Below are positions 43,179-52,215 of a stretch of 64,000 nt of DNA, in pieces (positions within the stretch are counted from its first letter, which is position 1; each line of letters opens with the position of its first letter). The translations under genes were made by a program, and so were the position numbers. A model generated the notes under the pieces. That model saw only the letters and a list, made by a program, of their open reading frames with translations. It had not been told where the DNA came from and made no database searches. The stretch lies in contig CAXBKQ010000006.1 of assembly GCA_963976435.1 (NCBI GenBank), forward strand, positions 96,385 to 160,384, written 5' to 3'. Source of the DNA: CAKZNE01 sp963976435 (GTDB taxonomy: Bacteria > Bacteroidota > Bacteroidia > Flavobacteriales > Schleiferiaceae).

Positions 43179-43571
43179 TTAAATATCTCGAAAGTTAAAA
43201 ACAGCAGCGCCGTTTTTAAGTTCTATATTCTTAATTTCATTTCCATATTTCACCTTTAGGGAGTCTAAAGTCCTAGGCACTTCAAAAGTTAGAACAGCCT
43301 TTGTATTATTAGGCACAAACTTTTTTAGGAATACATTTCCTTCCTTATCCATAACTGATAAAAGTTTAATCTTAGCAACTTGACCAGCACCTGGTCTTAA
43401 TTTTAACTTAATTTCCTTCTTTTCTATACTGTCCATAACAAGCGAAAAATCGTTTTCTATATAATGTTCTTGATTTAGATCCATGTTTAAAGGAGCAGCT
43501 TCTGCATTCTTAGATTTCCAGCTCATAAGGCCTAAGGCCAAAACAACTATTGCTAAACTAATCTTTTTCAT
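43179..43571 (-). CDS. Small exported protein of unknown function
   Basis: 130 residues: signal peptide (MKKISLAIVVLALGLMSWKSKNAEA, cleaved before A26 or P27), then a strand-rich mature domain of about 100 residues with repeated IKLKLRPGAGQVAKIKLLSV-like beta patterns and no cysteine. I do not recognise the family. It is transcribed toward the ECF sigma operon but separated from it by a strong terminator. Possibly a periplasmic effector or sensor of that regulon. Confidence 0.65.
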   Translation of the reverse strand: MKKISLAIVVLALGLMSWKSKNAEAAPLNMDLNQEHYIENDFSLVMDSIEKKEIKLKLRPGAGQVAKIKLLSVMDKEGNVFLKKFVPNNTKAVLTFEVPRTLDSLKVKYGNEIKNIELKNGAAVFNFRDI

Positions 43572-43790
43572 CTTTGCTCAAATTTATTATTCGTGCATAG
43601 TATATAGTAAATTCAATGCCGTTATTTTTAACCTCTTGTTTTTCAACTACTTGAACTTTAAGCGCTTTGTGCCAAGTGTCTCAATTTGGGAAATTATTCC
43701 TCTTTTTCTCAAAATCGGAGTGTTTTTTATTCAAAATTTCCTGATTTTATTTTATCTAGTTGAGAATTTTCTTCAGGAATAGATTGACTA

Positions 43791-43798
43791 TACCTTTG
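43791..43798 (+). promoter_or_regulatory. Probable mutS2 promoter -7 box TACCTTTG
   Basis: TAnnTTTG match ending 32 bases before the ATG of the MutS2-like gene. Confidence 0.5.
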
Positions 43799-43830
43799 AA
43801 AAATTATTTTTACCCTCATTTTAGATTAAG

Positions 43831-46071
43831 ATGCAGATTTATCCCCATCAATTAGGAGAAAGTTTAGACTTTGAAGCGGTAAAGCAAGCTGTAATTCAGT
43901 ATTGCCAAACTCCTGGCGGGAAATTATTTATCAGTAAAATCAGCACTTTCCGTAATTCTAATGCTCTAGAACGGGAGCTTATTCAAACCAATGAGCTTCT
44001 TTCCCTTTACCTTTCTGAAGATTCTTTTCCCTCTACTCTATTCGATACTATAAAGGATCCAATAAGCCGGCTTAAAACCCAAGGCAGCGTATTAGAAGAA
44101 AAACAATTTAGCCAAATACGCAGCCTTAGCGAATGCTATGCAAATATGTTTCGGTTTGTAGATAAAAAAAGAGAGCGCCTTTTTAGCATCTATCAATGGA
44201 TTGAGCCCTCACAACCTGAAAAAGAAATTGCATCAGAAATTGATAGTAGAATTGATGAAAGGTCTCAGGTAAAATCTAATGCCTCCCCTGAACTTCAAAA
44301 AATTAGAGCCCGATTAGTTAAAAGCAGAGCTGCAGCAGATAGGATTTTTGAACGCATGCTCAAAAAGTACAGGGAAAGAGGGGTGGTGGCCGACTTCCAT
44401 GAAAGTGTATCCGAAGACAGACGGGTTTTAGCCATTCAGTCTACCTATAAAGGACAGGTGAGTGGCATTCTACATGGTAGCAGTGCCAAACATAGCATCA
44501 CCTATATAGAACCTGGTGAAACCGTTGAAATAAATAATGAGATTAATTTTTTGCTAGATGAAGAAAAGCAAGAAATCAGAAGAATTCTCAAAGAACTCAG
44601 CGACTGCATAAGACCTTTTGGTCCGCTTTTAATGGATTTTGAGAATATTTTAACCAAACTAGATTTTATTAAAGCCAAAGCGATTTTTGCCTACAGGGAA
44701 AATTGTTGCCTACCTCAAATAAATAACAAGCAATACATCTATCTCAAAGAGGCTTACAACCCAGCGCTTTTGCTTGTCAATAAATCTAAACAGAAAGCAA
44801 CAATTCCATTAAACTTGGAATTGGATTCGAAGAATAGGATTTTAGTGATTAGCGGACCAAATGCAGGTGGAAAGTCTATTGCCTTAAAAACATTAGGACT
44901 ATTACAGATAATGCTCCAATGTGGTTTTTTAATACCCGTACATCCAGAAAGCAGCATGTGTCTGTTTAAAAAACTAATGGGCGATATTGGCGATAGTCAA
45001 TCTATAGAAAATGAACTTTCTACCTATAGTTCCAAATTGGAAAAAATGAAATATTTCCTCAATAAGGCAGACGACCAAACCTTATTGCTAATTGATGAAT
45101 TTGGATCTGGTTCTGATCCAGACTTAGGAAGTGCATTGGCTCAAGTGTTTTTAGAAAGACTAAATAGCTATAAAACTTTCGGAATTTTTACCACACACTA
45201 TAATTCTATTAAAGCCATTGCTGCCTCTACAGATGGAATATTAAATGGAGCAATGCTTTTTGACAGCAAGACTTTTAATCCCGAATACCGCCTTGAGATT
45301 GGCAACCCTGGCAGTTCCTACACCTTTGAAGTTGCTCAAAAAACGGGAATAGCATCCTTTATTATTAAAGAAGCTAGAGAAAGAACAGGGAAGAGCACAA
45401 TAAAAGTTGATCAACTTTTGGTTCAAATCCAAACGGATAAACTTCACTTGGAAAAAAAACGAGATCAGCTGAATAAGGAATTAGAACAAGTTCGGAAATT
45501 AGAATCTGAAAAAACAGAAACCATTACTAAGCTAGAAGAAAAACTAAATAAGCAAAGCAAAATAAACGAAGAAAACGACAGACTACTTTACTGGGGTCAG
45601 CGCTTTCAAAAATTAGTGGATAGCTGGATGGACCAAAAAAACCAAAAGGACAAAAAAGCTGTCGTAGCAAGGTTTATTGGTCTTCTAAATCAAAGAAGTG
45701 GCGAAACGGAAAAGGAAGAGAATATTGCATTATCAAAGGCCGGCCAAAAAAGAAAAAAACAATTGGAAAGGCTTATTTCTCAAGAATTAAAAGTTGGAGA
45801 TAAAGTAAGACTGATTGATTCCAAAATGGAAGGCAGTATTCAAGAAATAAAAGGTGAAAAATATAGGGTTATTGTTGGAGACACCATTTCTATGACTGTA
45901 GATAGAAATAAAATTATCCCCTCTTCCGCTAAGCTGGAGACTCCTAAAAAAAGGAAAGAAAGAGCTAAGTCCTTTAATGCCAAAGTTGAAGGAAAAGCTA
46001 AAAAACAAAAAGCAGATTCTCAAAAAAAAGCCGACAAGGAAAATCCAAAAAAGAAGTCTGCTAAATCCTAA
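43831..46071 (+). CDS. mutS2: MutS2-family ATPase lacking the Smr domain
   Basis: 746 residues of the MutS2 branch, which in other bacteria acts on recombination intermediates or rescues collided ribosomes. Seen: N-terminal core/lever region (SNASPELQKIRARLVKSRAA), Walker A ISGPNAGGKSIALKTLG, LMGDIGDSQSIENELSTYS, Walker B-type LLLIDEFGSGSDPDLGSALA, FTTHYNSIKAIA, a long coiled coil (about 525-590), and a KOW/SH3-like segment (LKVGDKVRLIDSKMEGSIQE). It ends in a Lys-rich tail (about 700-746) instead of the usual C-terminal Smr endonuclease, whose LDLRG and GxG motifs are absent. Probably first gene of an operon with DUF819 and the peptidase. Confidence 0.9.
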   Translation: MQIYPHQLGESLDFEAVKQAVIQYCQTPGGKLFISKISTFRNSNALERELIQTNELLSLYLSEDSFPSTLFDTIKDPISRLKTQGSVLEEKQFSQIRSLSECYANMFRFVDKKRERLFSIYQWIEPSQPEKEIASEIDSRIDERSQVKSNASPELQKIRARLVKSRAAADRIFERMLKKYRERGVVADFHESVSEDRRVLAIQSTYKGQVSGILHGSSAKHSITYIEPGETVEINNEINFLLDEEKQEIRRILKELSDCIRPFGPLLMDFENILTKLDFIKAKAIFAYRENCCLPQINNKQYIYLKEAYNPALLLVNKSKQKATIPLNLELDSKNRILVISGPNAGGKSIALKTLGLLQIMLQCGFLIPVHPESSMCLFKKLMGDIGDSQSIENELSTYSSKLEKMKYFLNKADDQTLLLIDEFGSGSDPDLGSALAQVFLERLNSYKTFGIFTTHYNSIKAIAASTDGILNGAMLFDSKTFNPEYRLEIGNPGSSYTFEVAQKTGIASFIIKEARERTGKSTIKVDQLLVQIQTDKLHLEKKRDQLNKELEQVRKLESEKTETITKLEEKLNKQSKINEENDRLLYWGQRFQKLVDSWMDQKNQKDKKAVVARFIGLLNQRSGETEKEENIALSKAGQKRKKQLERLISQELKVGDKVRLIDSKMEGSIQEIKGEKYRVIVGDTISMTVDRNKIIPSSAKLETPKKRKERAKSFNAKVEGKAKKQKADSQKKADKENPKKKSAKS

Positions 46072-46099
46072 ATGTTATTTTTGGCAAAAAGCTTTATAA

Positions 46100-47350
46100 A
46101 TGGATCACAGCACAACCCCTTATTTCACCAATGACGCAGTAATAATTGGCCTTTTGGCCTTAATTTTAGGATTTGTTTTTAAAACCTCCAGTATAAAGAC
46201 TGGGTTTTGGAAATCATTCTATACAGTTATTCCAGCATTACTCCTTTGCTATTTCATTCCTTCCATTTTTAATAGTCTAGGAATTATTAATGGCGAAACC
46301 AGTAAACTTTATTTTGTTGCTTCTAGGTATTTGTTGCCCTCCTCTTTAGTTTTATTAACCTTAAGTATAGACCTAAAAGAAATTTGGAAACTACGAGCCA
46401 AGGCGGGTTTAATGTTCATTGCAGGGACTGTAGGAATTATTGCTGGAGGTCCTTTAGCCATTTTAATAACTAGTGCCTTTTATCCTGAAGTTGTGGGTGG
46501 ACAAGGGCCCGAAGCAGTTTGGAGAGGATTGTCTACAATTGCCGGAAGCTGGATAGGAGGAGGAGCAAATCAAGCAGCGATGTTTGAGGTTTTTAAACCA
46601 AGTTCTGACTTGTTTTCAGCAACCATTGCCGTGGATGTTATCGTAGCAAATGTGTGGATGGCTATTTTATTATTAGGAGTTGGAAAATCAAAATCAATAG
46701 ATAAATTTTTTAAAGCTGATTCTAGTTCGGTTGAAAACCTCAAAGAAAAGGTAGAAAAATACCAAGCGAGTATTGCGAAAATTCCAAACCTCAGTGATAT
46801 AATGGTAATTCTAGCAGTTGGACTAGGAGCTACTGGAATAGGTCATTTTTTAGCAGATTTAATATCCCCTTATATTTCTGAAAATTATCCTGATCTAGCG
46901 AGGTTTAGCCTTACAAGTGGGTTTTTCTGGTTGATTATTATTACCACCACCATTGGGGTTATTTTATCATTTACCAAGGCTCGAGAACTTGAAGGAGCTG
47001 GAGCCTCAAAAATTGGTTCTGCCATGCTCTATATTTTGGTTGCCACCATAGGAATGAAAATGGACATTCTCGCTATTTTCGAAAACCCAGGCCTTTTTGG
47101 AGTTGGATTTATTTGGATGATTTTTCATGTCCTAATTCTTTTTATCGTGGCCAAACTTATTAAAGCGCCCTTTTTCTTTGTTGCCGTGGGAAGCCAAGCC
47201 AATGTTGGCGGAGCTGCATCCGCTCCAATTGTAGCAGGGGCTTTTCATCCTTCCTTAGCTCCTATTGGAGTTCTTTTAGCTGTATTTGGCTATGCAGTAG
47301 GAACCTATGGAGCATGGTTGTGTGGAATTTTAATGCAAATGGCATCTTAG
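46100..47350 (+). CDS. DUF819 family integral membrane protein
   Basis: A 416-residue polytopic protein with about ten membrane helices, matching DUF819 (YjcL-like). Conserved-looking glycine-rich segments are IAGSWIGGGANQAAM and the C-terminal SQANVGGAASAPIVAGAFHP. Their repetition in the two halves suggests an inverted-repeat transporter fold. Substrate unknown. It lies 28 bases after mutS2 and 10 bases before the peptidase gene, so co-transcription is likely. Confidence 0.85.
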   Translation: MDHSTTPYFTNDAVIIGLLALILGFVFKTSSIKTGFWKSFYTVIPALLLCYFIPSIFNSLGIINGETSKLYFVASRYLLPSSLVLLTLSIDLKEIWKLRAKAGLMFIAGTVGIIAGGPLAILITSAFYPEVVGGQGPEAVWRGLSTIAGSWIGGGANQAAMFEVFKPSSDLFSATIAVDVIVANVWMAILLLGVGKSKSIDKFFKADSSSVENLKEKVEKYQASIAKIPNLSDIMVILAVGLGATGIGHFLADLISPYISENYPDLARFSLTSGFFWLIIITTTIGVILSFTKARELEGAGASKIGSAMLYILVATIGMKMDILAIFENPGLFGVGFIWMIFHVLILFIVAKLIKAPFFFVAVGSQANVGGAASAPIVAGAFHPSLAPIGVLLAVFGYAVGTYGAWLCGILMQMAS

Positions 47351-47360
47351 TTTTTAAATT

Positions 47361-48746
47361 ATGAAAAAATCCCTTTTCCTTAGTTTCATTTTAATAGCTG
47401 CTATGGGTTCCCAAGCTCAACAGACTGAAAATGAATTTGACCAACAGAATATTAAAAAGATTTATACCACTGCTTTAACCGACCAATACGGTTATAAATG
47501 GTTAAAAAAACTAACGGATATTGGACCTCGATTAGCTGGTTCAGATCAAGCTACTCAGGCCGTTTTAGATTTTAAAAAATTAGCAGACTCCCTGGGCTTC
47601 GAAACCAGCCTTCAAGAAGTTCGTGTTCCTCATTGGATTAGAGGAGAAAAAGAAGAGTCTTATTATATTTTTAATGGTAAAAAAATTCTTACCAATGGTT
47701 GTGCACTAGGGGGTTCTGTAGCTACAAAAAAGAAAGGCTTAAAAGCGCAAATTGTGGAAATCACTTCTTTTGAGGAGCTGGAAGCCATGGACAAAAAAGC
47801 TCTAAAAGGTAAAATTGCCTTTTTTAATATCCCTATGGATCCCGCATTTATTTTCACTTTTTTCGCTTACGGAAATGCGGTTAAACAAAGATATGTAGGG
47901 GCCGTTGAAGCGTCTAAAAAAGGAGCGCTTGGAGTAATTGTAAGATCCTTGAGCTCTAGTGTCAATAAATATCCCCATACAGGAAGCATGACCTATGCCG
48001 ATGCAAAAAAGAAAATTCCAGCAATGGCCATTAGTACTTTTGATGCCGAGCGACTTAGTAATCACTTGGTTCAAGAGCCCGGTTTAGAATTCTTTTATAA
48101 AATGTCTTGCAAATGGGGAGATAGTACTAGCTCCTATAATTTAATTGCCGACTTTAAAGGAAAGGAGAAACCAAAGGATATTATTGTGGTTGGCGGCCAT
48201 ATCGATTCTTGGGACCTAGGAACGGGTGCTCATGATGATGGAGCAGGAAGTATTCACGCCTTAGAATCGGCCTACCTGCTTAAAAAACTGGGATTATTAC
48301 CTAAAAGAACATTGAGGGTGGTATTCTTTATGAATGAAGAATTTGGATTAAATGGAGCTATAAAATATGCTCGACAAAGTGTTAAAGACAGTGTAAATCA
48401 CGTGCTAGCAATGGAATCTGATGCTGGTGGATTTTCACCTAGAGGAATCAGCATGGTGGCACCAGATTCTATTATTGACCAAATCAAAAGTTTAAGATCC
48501 CTATTAGAACCCTATGGTATCCATCAATTCAGCCAAACCGGGGCAGGAGCAGATATTGGTCAGCTTAGCAAAGAAAATACGGTAATGATAGGCATGCGTC
48601 CTGATGGGCATCGATATTTTGAGGTTCACCATTCTGCTTTGGATACTATGGAAAGTGTAAATGCTCGAGAATTGGAAATGGGCTCAGCTACTTTTGCTGC
48701 TCTAATTTATTTGCTAGATAAGTATGATATTCTTATCAGCCCTTAG
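47361..48746 (+). CDS. Exported M28-family metallopeptidase (carboxypeptidase Q-like)
   Basis: 461 residues: signal peptide (cleaved near A19), a PA-type insert (about 110-230), and a di-zinc M28 peptidase core. Ligand motifs are visible: GGHIDSWDLGTGAHDDGAGS (His, Asp), FFMNEEFGLNGA (catalytic Glu pair), ESDAGGFSP, and a final His region HRYFEVHHSALDTME. All expected residues appear intact. Probably a periplasmic or secreted aminopeptidase/dipeptidase supplying amino acids. Its 3' end overlaps the convergent next gene by 11 bases. Confidence 0.92.
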   Translation: MKKSLFLSFILIAAMGSQAQQTENEFDQQNIKKIYTTALTDQYGYKWLKKLTDIGPRLAGSDQATQAVLDFKKLADSLGFETSLQEVRVPHWIRGEKEESYYIFNGKKILTNGCALGGSVATKKKGLKAQIVEITSFEELEAMDKKALKGKIAFFNIPMDPAFIFTFFAYGNAVKQRYVGAVEASKKGALGVIVRSLSSSVNKYPHTGSMTYADAKKKIPAMAISTFDAERLSNHLVQEPGLEFFYKMSCKWGDSTSSYNLIADFKGKEKPKDIIVVGGHIDSWDLGTGAHDDGAGSIHALESAYLLKKLGLLPKRTLRVVFFMNEEFGLNGAIKYARQSVKDSVNHVLAMESDAGGFSPRGISMVAPDSIIDQIKSLRSLLEPYGIHQFSQTGAGADIGQLSKENTVMIGMRPDGHRYFEVHHSALDTMESVNARELEMGSATFAALIYLLDKYDILISP

Positions 48747-49176
48747 GCATTCTCTCAAACTCAAATTTTAAAACCCTAGTTCTTCCCTTACTGTACACCT
48801 CAACCTGGAGGCGGTTTGTGTTCAAGAAATTATAGTAGATATAATTGGGAAAGTCATGCTCCTCATTCAAAAATAAAATATCCTTCTCAGTCGCTTTTAC
48901 CTCATCAAAGCTTATTACCGATTCATTAGCATTTACCTTGGCACTATAAACCCATTTACCCTCTTTTGGGTAAATCTTTAAGGTTTCCCAAACATGCTTT
49001 TCCGAGTTTACAATCTGCATGGCCCAGCCACTAAGACTATCACCCTTCAGCTCCCATATTTCATGATGGCTGCTATCCTTTACATTTTGCCAATCTCCTT
49101 CCAACCTTTTAAGGTCAAAATTTTGGGCCGATAAGTTCAGCGATAAAAAACAGAAAGCCAAAAAGAAGTATTTCAT
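48736..49176 (-). CDS. DUF6265-like exported protein
   Basis: A 146-residue protein with a signal peptide (MKYFFLAFCFLSLNLSAQ). Its lipocalin-like small barrel starts LEGDWQN and includes HEIWELKGDSLSGWAMQI and FLNEEHDFPNYIYYN, features of the DUF6265 group. Role unknown. It has no closely spaced neighbour on its strand. Confidence 0.7.
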   Translation of the reverse strand: MKYFFLAFCFLSLNLSAQNFDLKRLEGDWQNVKDSSHHEIWELKGDSLSGWAMQIVNSEKHVWETLKIYPKEGKWVYSAKVNANESVISFDEVKATEKDILFLNEEHDFPNYIYYNFLNTNRLQVEVYSKGRTRVLKFEFERMPKG

Positions 49177-49274
49177 GATTGGAATTTAGTTGAACCTTAA
49201 TTCTTTCACCCAAAATTAAGGATTAGCGATTCCTCAAAACAGCCCATCCTAAAAAATTTAAGGCAGTTTTCAAC

Positions 49275-49451
49275 ATGAAGAAAATAATCACAGTAAGCAA
49301 TTCTAGAGTTTTGGAACAAGAATGTGCAGAACCCAGTTCAACTTTTTTAGCTCAATTTTTTAATTTAGAAGAAGTTAATAATCAAATAGATGAAACCCAT
49401 TACAAGGCCCGTTTTCAGAAATTACCTCGGCAAAGAAATCCCAAATATTAA
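49275..49451 (+). CDS. Possible small ORF, 58 residues
   Basis: ATG to TAA encoding MKKIITVSNSRVLEQECAEP and on, soluble-looking and slightly basic at the C-terminus. It begins upstream of, and overlaps out of frame, the first 62 bases of the DUF458 gene. No family is recognised and no strong ribosome site is seen. It could be a leader peptide for the next gene or chance. Confidence 0.3.
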   Translation: MKKIITVSNSRVLEQECAEPSSTFLAQFFNLEEVNNQIDETHYKARFQKLPRQRNPKY

Positions 49452-49854
49452 AAGCTATGTCTCCAATTGGCTGAATCAACACCCGGATGGCCAAATTTAT
49501 GTGGGCACAGATTCTAAAGCACGAGGAAAATGGGTGAAATACTCTACGGTTATTTGTCTTTGGGATGTAGGACATGGAGTTGCAGAATTATATAAAAATG
49601 AAGTGAGCCCAAAACCCCAAGATTCTTTTATTCGACTATGGGAAGAAGTAACCAAGGCGGTAAACATTGCCTCGGAACTAAAATCTCTGGCCAAAATTAC
49701 GGTACATGTAGATATTAATTCTAATCCAAAATTTAGATCTCACCGTTTGTATGATGCTAGTATTGGTTTAATAAACTCTATGGGCTTTGAAGCGGCTGGC
49801 AAACCATTTTCTTGGGCGGCTACTTGTGGTGCTCACCGCCATTGCCAAAGCTAA
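49390..49854 (+). CDS. DUF458 (YkuK-like) RNase H-fold protein
   Basis: A 154-residue cytoplasmic protein of the DUF458/YkuK family, predicted to have an RNase H-like fold. Seen: IYVGTDSKARGKWVKYSTVI (first strand acidic residue), the KITVHVDINSNPKFRSHRLY motif, and C-terminal GFEAAGKPFSWAATCGAHRH. Acidic residues in fold-equivalent positions suggest a nuclease-like site; activity is not established. The Bacillus YkuK relative is associated with stress or sporulation. Identity by motif is good. Confidence 0.85.
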   Translation: MKPITRPVFRNYLGKEIPNIKSYVSNWLNQHPDGQIYVGTDSKARGKWVKYSTVICLWDVGHGVAELYKNEVSPKPQDSFIRLWEEVTKAVNIASELKSLAKITVHVDINSNPKFRSHRLYDASIGLINSMGFEAAGKPFSWAATCGAHRHCQS

Positions 49855-49969
49855 AAATCTACTTTATTTTGACCCTTCATAAATTGTTAACAAAATATTT
49901 ACCTGAAATACAGGTGGTTAAATTTTTTTTATTAACAAAAGTTAGTATCTTCGATATCCATTAAAAAAA

Positions 49970-50149
49970 ATGGCCTCCAAATACATGAGCAGTATTAGTC
50001 AAAACATTCGATTAGATCAGTATCTCGCCAAGGAAGGACGCCGTCTAGATTTAATCAATAGGCCCAGGAAATCTGATATTTGTATTACCCCTAATCGGGC
50101 CAAAGTTTTTAGGAAATTCAACTATTCCTTTACTAAGGAGAGCCTTTAA
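49970..50149 (+). CDS. Small basic protein, 59 residues, unknown
   Basis: ATG GCC TCC AAA ... TAA encodes a 59-residue Lys/Arg-rich peptide (SQNIRLDQYLAKEGRRLDLI, NRPRKSDICITPNRAKVFRK) with no signal or membrane segment. A near -7 box TATCTTCG lies about 20 bases upstream, after a TTGTTAACAAAA stretch. Its stop overlaps the convergent E1 gene by 4 bases, the tight packing typical of real genes here. No family recognised; possibly a nucleic-acid-binding or ribosome-associated peptide. Confidence 0.5.
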   Translation: MASKYMSSISQNIRLDQYLAKEGRRLDLINRPRKSDICITPNRAKVFRKFNYSFTKESL

Positions 50150-52215
50150 AAGTTTATTAATTCCTTCATTTTTTCAGCTACCTTATCTGCATTTGGAATC
50201 ATAGTAAATTCCAAGGTGCTGTTTAGGGGTATTGCCGGAAGGTTTTCAGATCCGATGACCATTACAGGAGCATCTAGTGATTTAAAGCATTTTTGCTGAG
50301 CCAAACTTGCTATTCCCTGAGCAAAAGAATTTGAAGCTGGTTCTTCGGTTACTACCAAACATTTTCCATGTTTTTTCACCCTTTCAAGAATTAATTCCTC
50401 ATCTAAAGGGTATAAGGTCCTAAGGTCAATCACCTCCACTTGGCCCGGGAAATTTTTCATGGCAGATTTTGCCCAATACACACCCATTCCATAGGTTATC
50501 ACACAAATAGAATTACCCGCCTCTATTTTATCCTCATCTGCAGAATATGCTATCCTTCCTTTCCCAAAAGGAATAACATAATCTTCGGAAGGCTCCACCG
50601 TTTTGGCATCTTCTGTACCTTTTATCTTACTCCAATAAAGTCCCTTGTGTTCGAGCATAACCACCGGATTGGGGTCATAAAATGCAGACTTCATTAGACC
50701 TTTAAGATCCGCGCCAGTGCTTGGATAGGCAATTTTTATTCCTCTAATATTCGTAAGAACACTTTCCACACTTGAGGAATGGTAAGGCCCCCCACTTCCA
50801 TAGGCACCAATTGGCACACGTATTACCGCGCTTACTGGCCACTTTCCATTAGACAAATAGCAACTTCTACTTACCTCTGTAAAAAGTTGATTTAAACCTG
50901 GCCATATATAATCTGCAAACTGCACTTCTACAAATGGTTTACATCCTGCTGCGCTCATCCCAACGGTAGAACCAATAATAAAAGCTTCTTGAATTGGGGT
51001 GTTGAAGACTCTATCATCTCCAAATTTCTGCGCTAATGTTGCTGCTTCCCTAAAAACTCCTCCTAGTCTACCACCAACATCTTGTCCGTATAAAAGAGCC
51101 TCAGGATGCTGTGCCATAATCTCTTGAATTGCGAATAATGCAGCATCCACCATTACTGTTTTATCCTTTCCTTTTGGTGCTCTTTCTCCTTTTTCTTCGG
51201 TTATAGGGCTTGGTGCAAAGTCATGGTCAAATAAATCCTCTGGCCTTGGGTCTTCAGCTTCCTTTGCTCGATTGTAATCAGCCTCAACCTTTTGCACCGC
51301 CTCTTTCTGAATGTTTTGCAATTCTGCTTCATCCATACCATTGGCAAGCAAATAGTCCCAAAATTTTGGAAATGGATCTCTTGTTGCATGTTCTTCTAAA
51401 TCATCTCTATACCACTCCTTTCGAACTCCAGAGGTATGGTGCCCCAAAAGTGGAACCCTAGCGTGAACCAAAAATGGTCTTCTCTCCTCTCTAACGGTTG
51501 CCATTACCTCTTGGAGGGTAGAATAGCTTTCGGCAAAATCACTTCCGTCGATACTCCTTGTTTCTATTCCCTTAAAACCTAGAGCATATTCTGCTGCATT
51601 TTGAGCTCTTGTTTCCGCAGCATTAGCGGAAATATCCCATTCATTGTCTTGAACCAGATAAATTATTGGCAATTGTTTCAAAGCTGCCATTTGCAATGCT
51701 TCGGCAATTTCACCTTCTGTCATGGCTGCATCTCCAATAGAACAAACCACCAAGGGTTTTTCCTCATGGTTCTGATTGAGCTTGTGAATTTCATTATAAC
51801 GCATCCCTAGGGCTATTCCCGTTGTGGGTATAGTTTGCATTCCTGTTGCTGAAGACTGATGAATAATTTTAGGCTTATCCTCATCCTTTAAACTAGGATG
51901 ACAATAATAGGTTCTACCACCAGAAAATGGATCATCCCTTTTTGCCATTAACTGTAGCATACAGTCATAAGGACTCATTCCAATGCCAAGAAGAATGGAA
52001 TCATCGCGATAATAAGGTGAAACAAAATCCTGAGGTTTTAACTGAAGAGCACAAGCCAATTGAATAGCTTCATGTCCTCGTGATGTGGCATGAACATATT
52101 TAGAGGTAAATTCTTTATTCTCTTCATAAATTTCGGCCATTGCCTTTGCGGTGCACATAAGGGCAAATGCTTCTTTCAAAATATCATTGGGAATGGCAGG
52201 GACATTTGTTTTCAT
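50146..52215 (-). CDS. Fused alpha/beta E1 component of a 2-oxo acid dehydrogenase
   Basis: A 689-residue thiamine-diphosphate dehydrogenase E1 with both subunits in one chain. The alpha part (about 1-335) has SRGHEAIQLACALQL, the cofactor motif GDAAMTEGEIAEALQMA ... QDN and the phosphorylation-loop-like HHTSGVRKEWYRDD. The beta part (about 350-689) has QDVGGRLGGVFREA, FNTPIQEAFIIGSTVGMSAA, VEVQFADYIWPGLNQL and the C-terminal TVEPSEDYVIPFGKG. This form decarboxylates branched-chain 2-oxo acids or pyruvate and transfers acyl to lipoyl E2. In Bacteroidota the fusion is usually the branched-chain type, but substrate is not proven. E2 and E3 are not in the window. Confidence 0.9.
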   Translation of the reverse strand: MKTNVPAIPNDILKEAFALMCTAKAMAEIYEENKEFTSKYVHATSRGHEAIQLACALQLKPQDFVSPYYRDDSILLGIGMSPYDCMLQLMAKRDDPFSGGRTYYCHPSLKDEDKPKIIHQSSATGMQTIPTTGIALGMRYNEIHKLNQNHEEKPLVVCSIGDAAMTEGEIAEALQMAALKQLPIIYLVQDNEWDISANAAETRAQNAAEYALGFKGIETRSIDGSDFAESYSTLQEVMATVREERRPFLVHARVPLLGHHTSGVRKEWYRDDLEEHATRDPFPKFWDYLLANGMDEAELQNIQKEAVQKVEADYNRAKEAEDPRPEDLFDHDFAPSPITEEKGERAPKGKDKTVMVDAALFAIQEIMAQHPEALLYGQDVGGRLGGVFREAATLAQKFGDDRVFNTPIQEAFIIGSTVGMSAAGCKPFVEVQFADYIWPGLNQLFTEVSRSCYLSNGKWPVSAVIRVPIGAYGSGGPYHSSSVESVLTNIRGIKIAYPSTGADLKGLMKSAFYDPNPVVMLEHKGLYWSKIKGTEDAKTVEPSEDYVIPFGKGRIAYSADEDKIEAGNSICVITYGMGVYWAKSAMKNFPGQVEVIDLRTLYPLDEELILERVKKHGKCLVVTEEPASNSFAQGIASLAQQKCFKSLDAPVMVIGSENLPAIPLNSTLEFTMIPNADKVAEKMKELINF

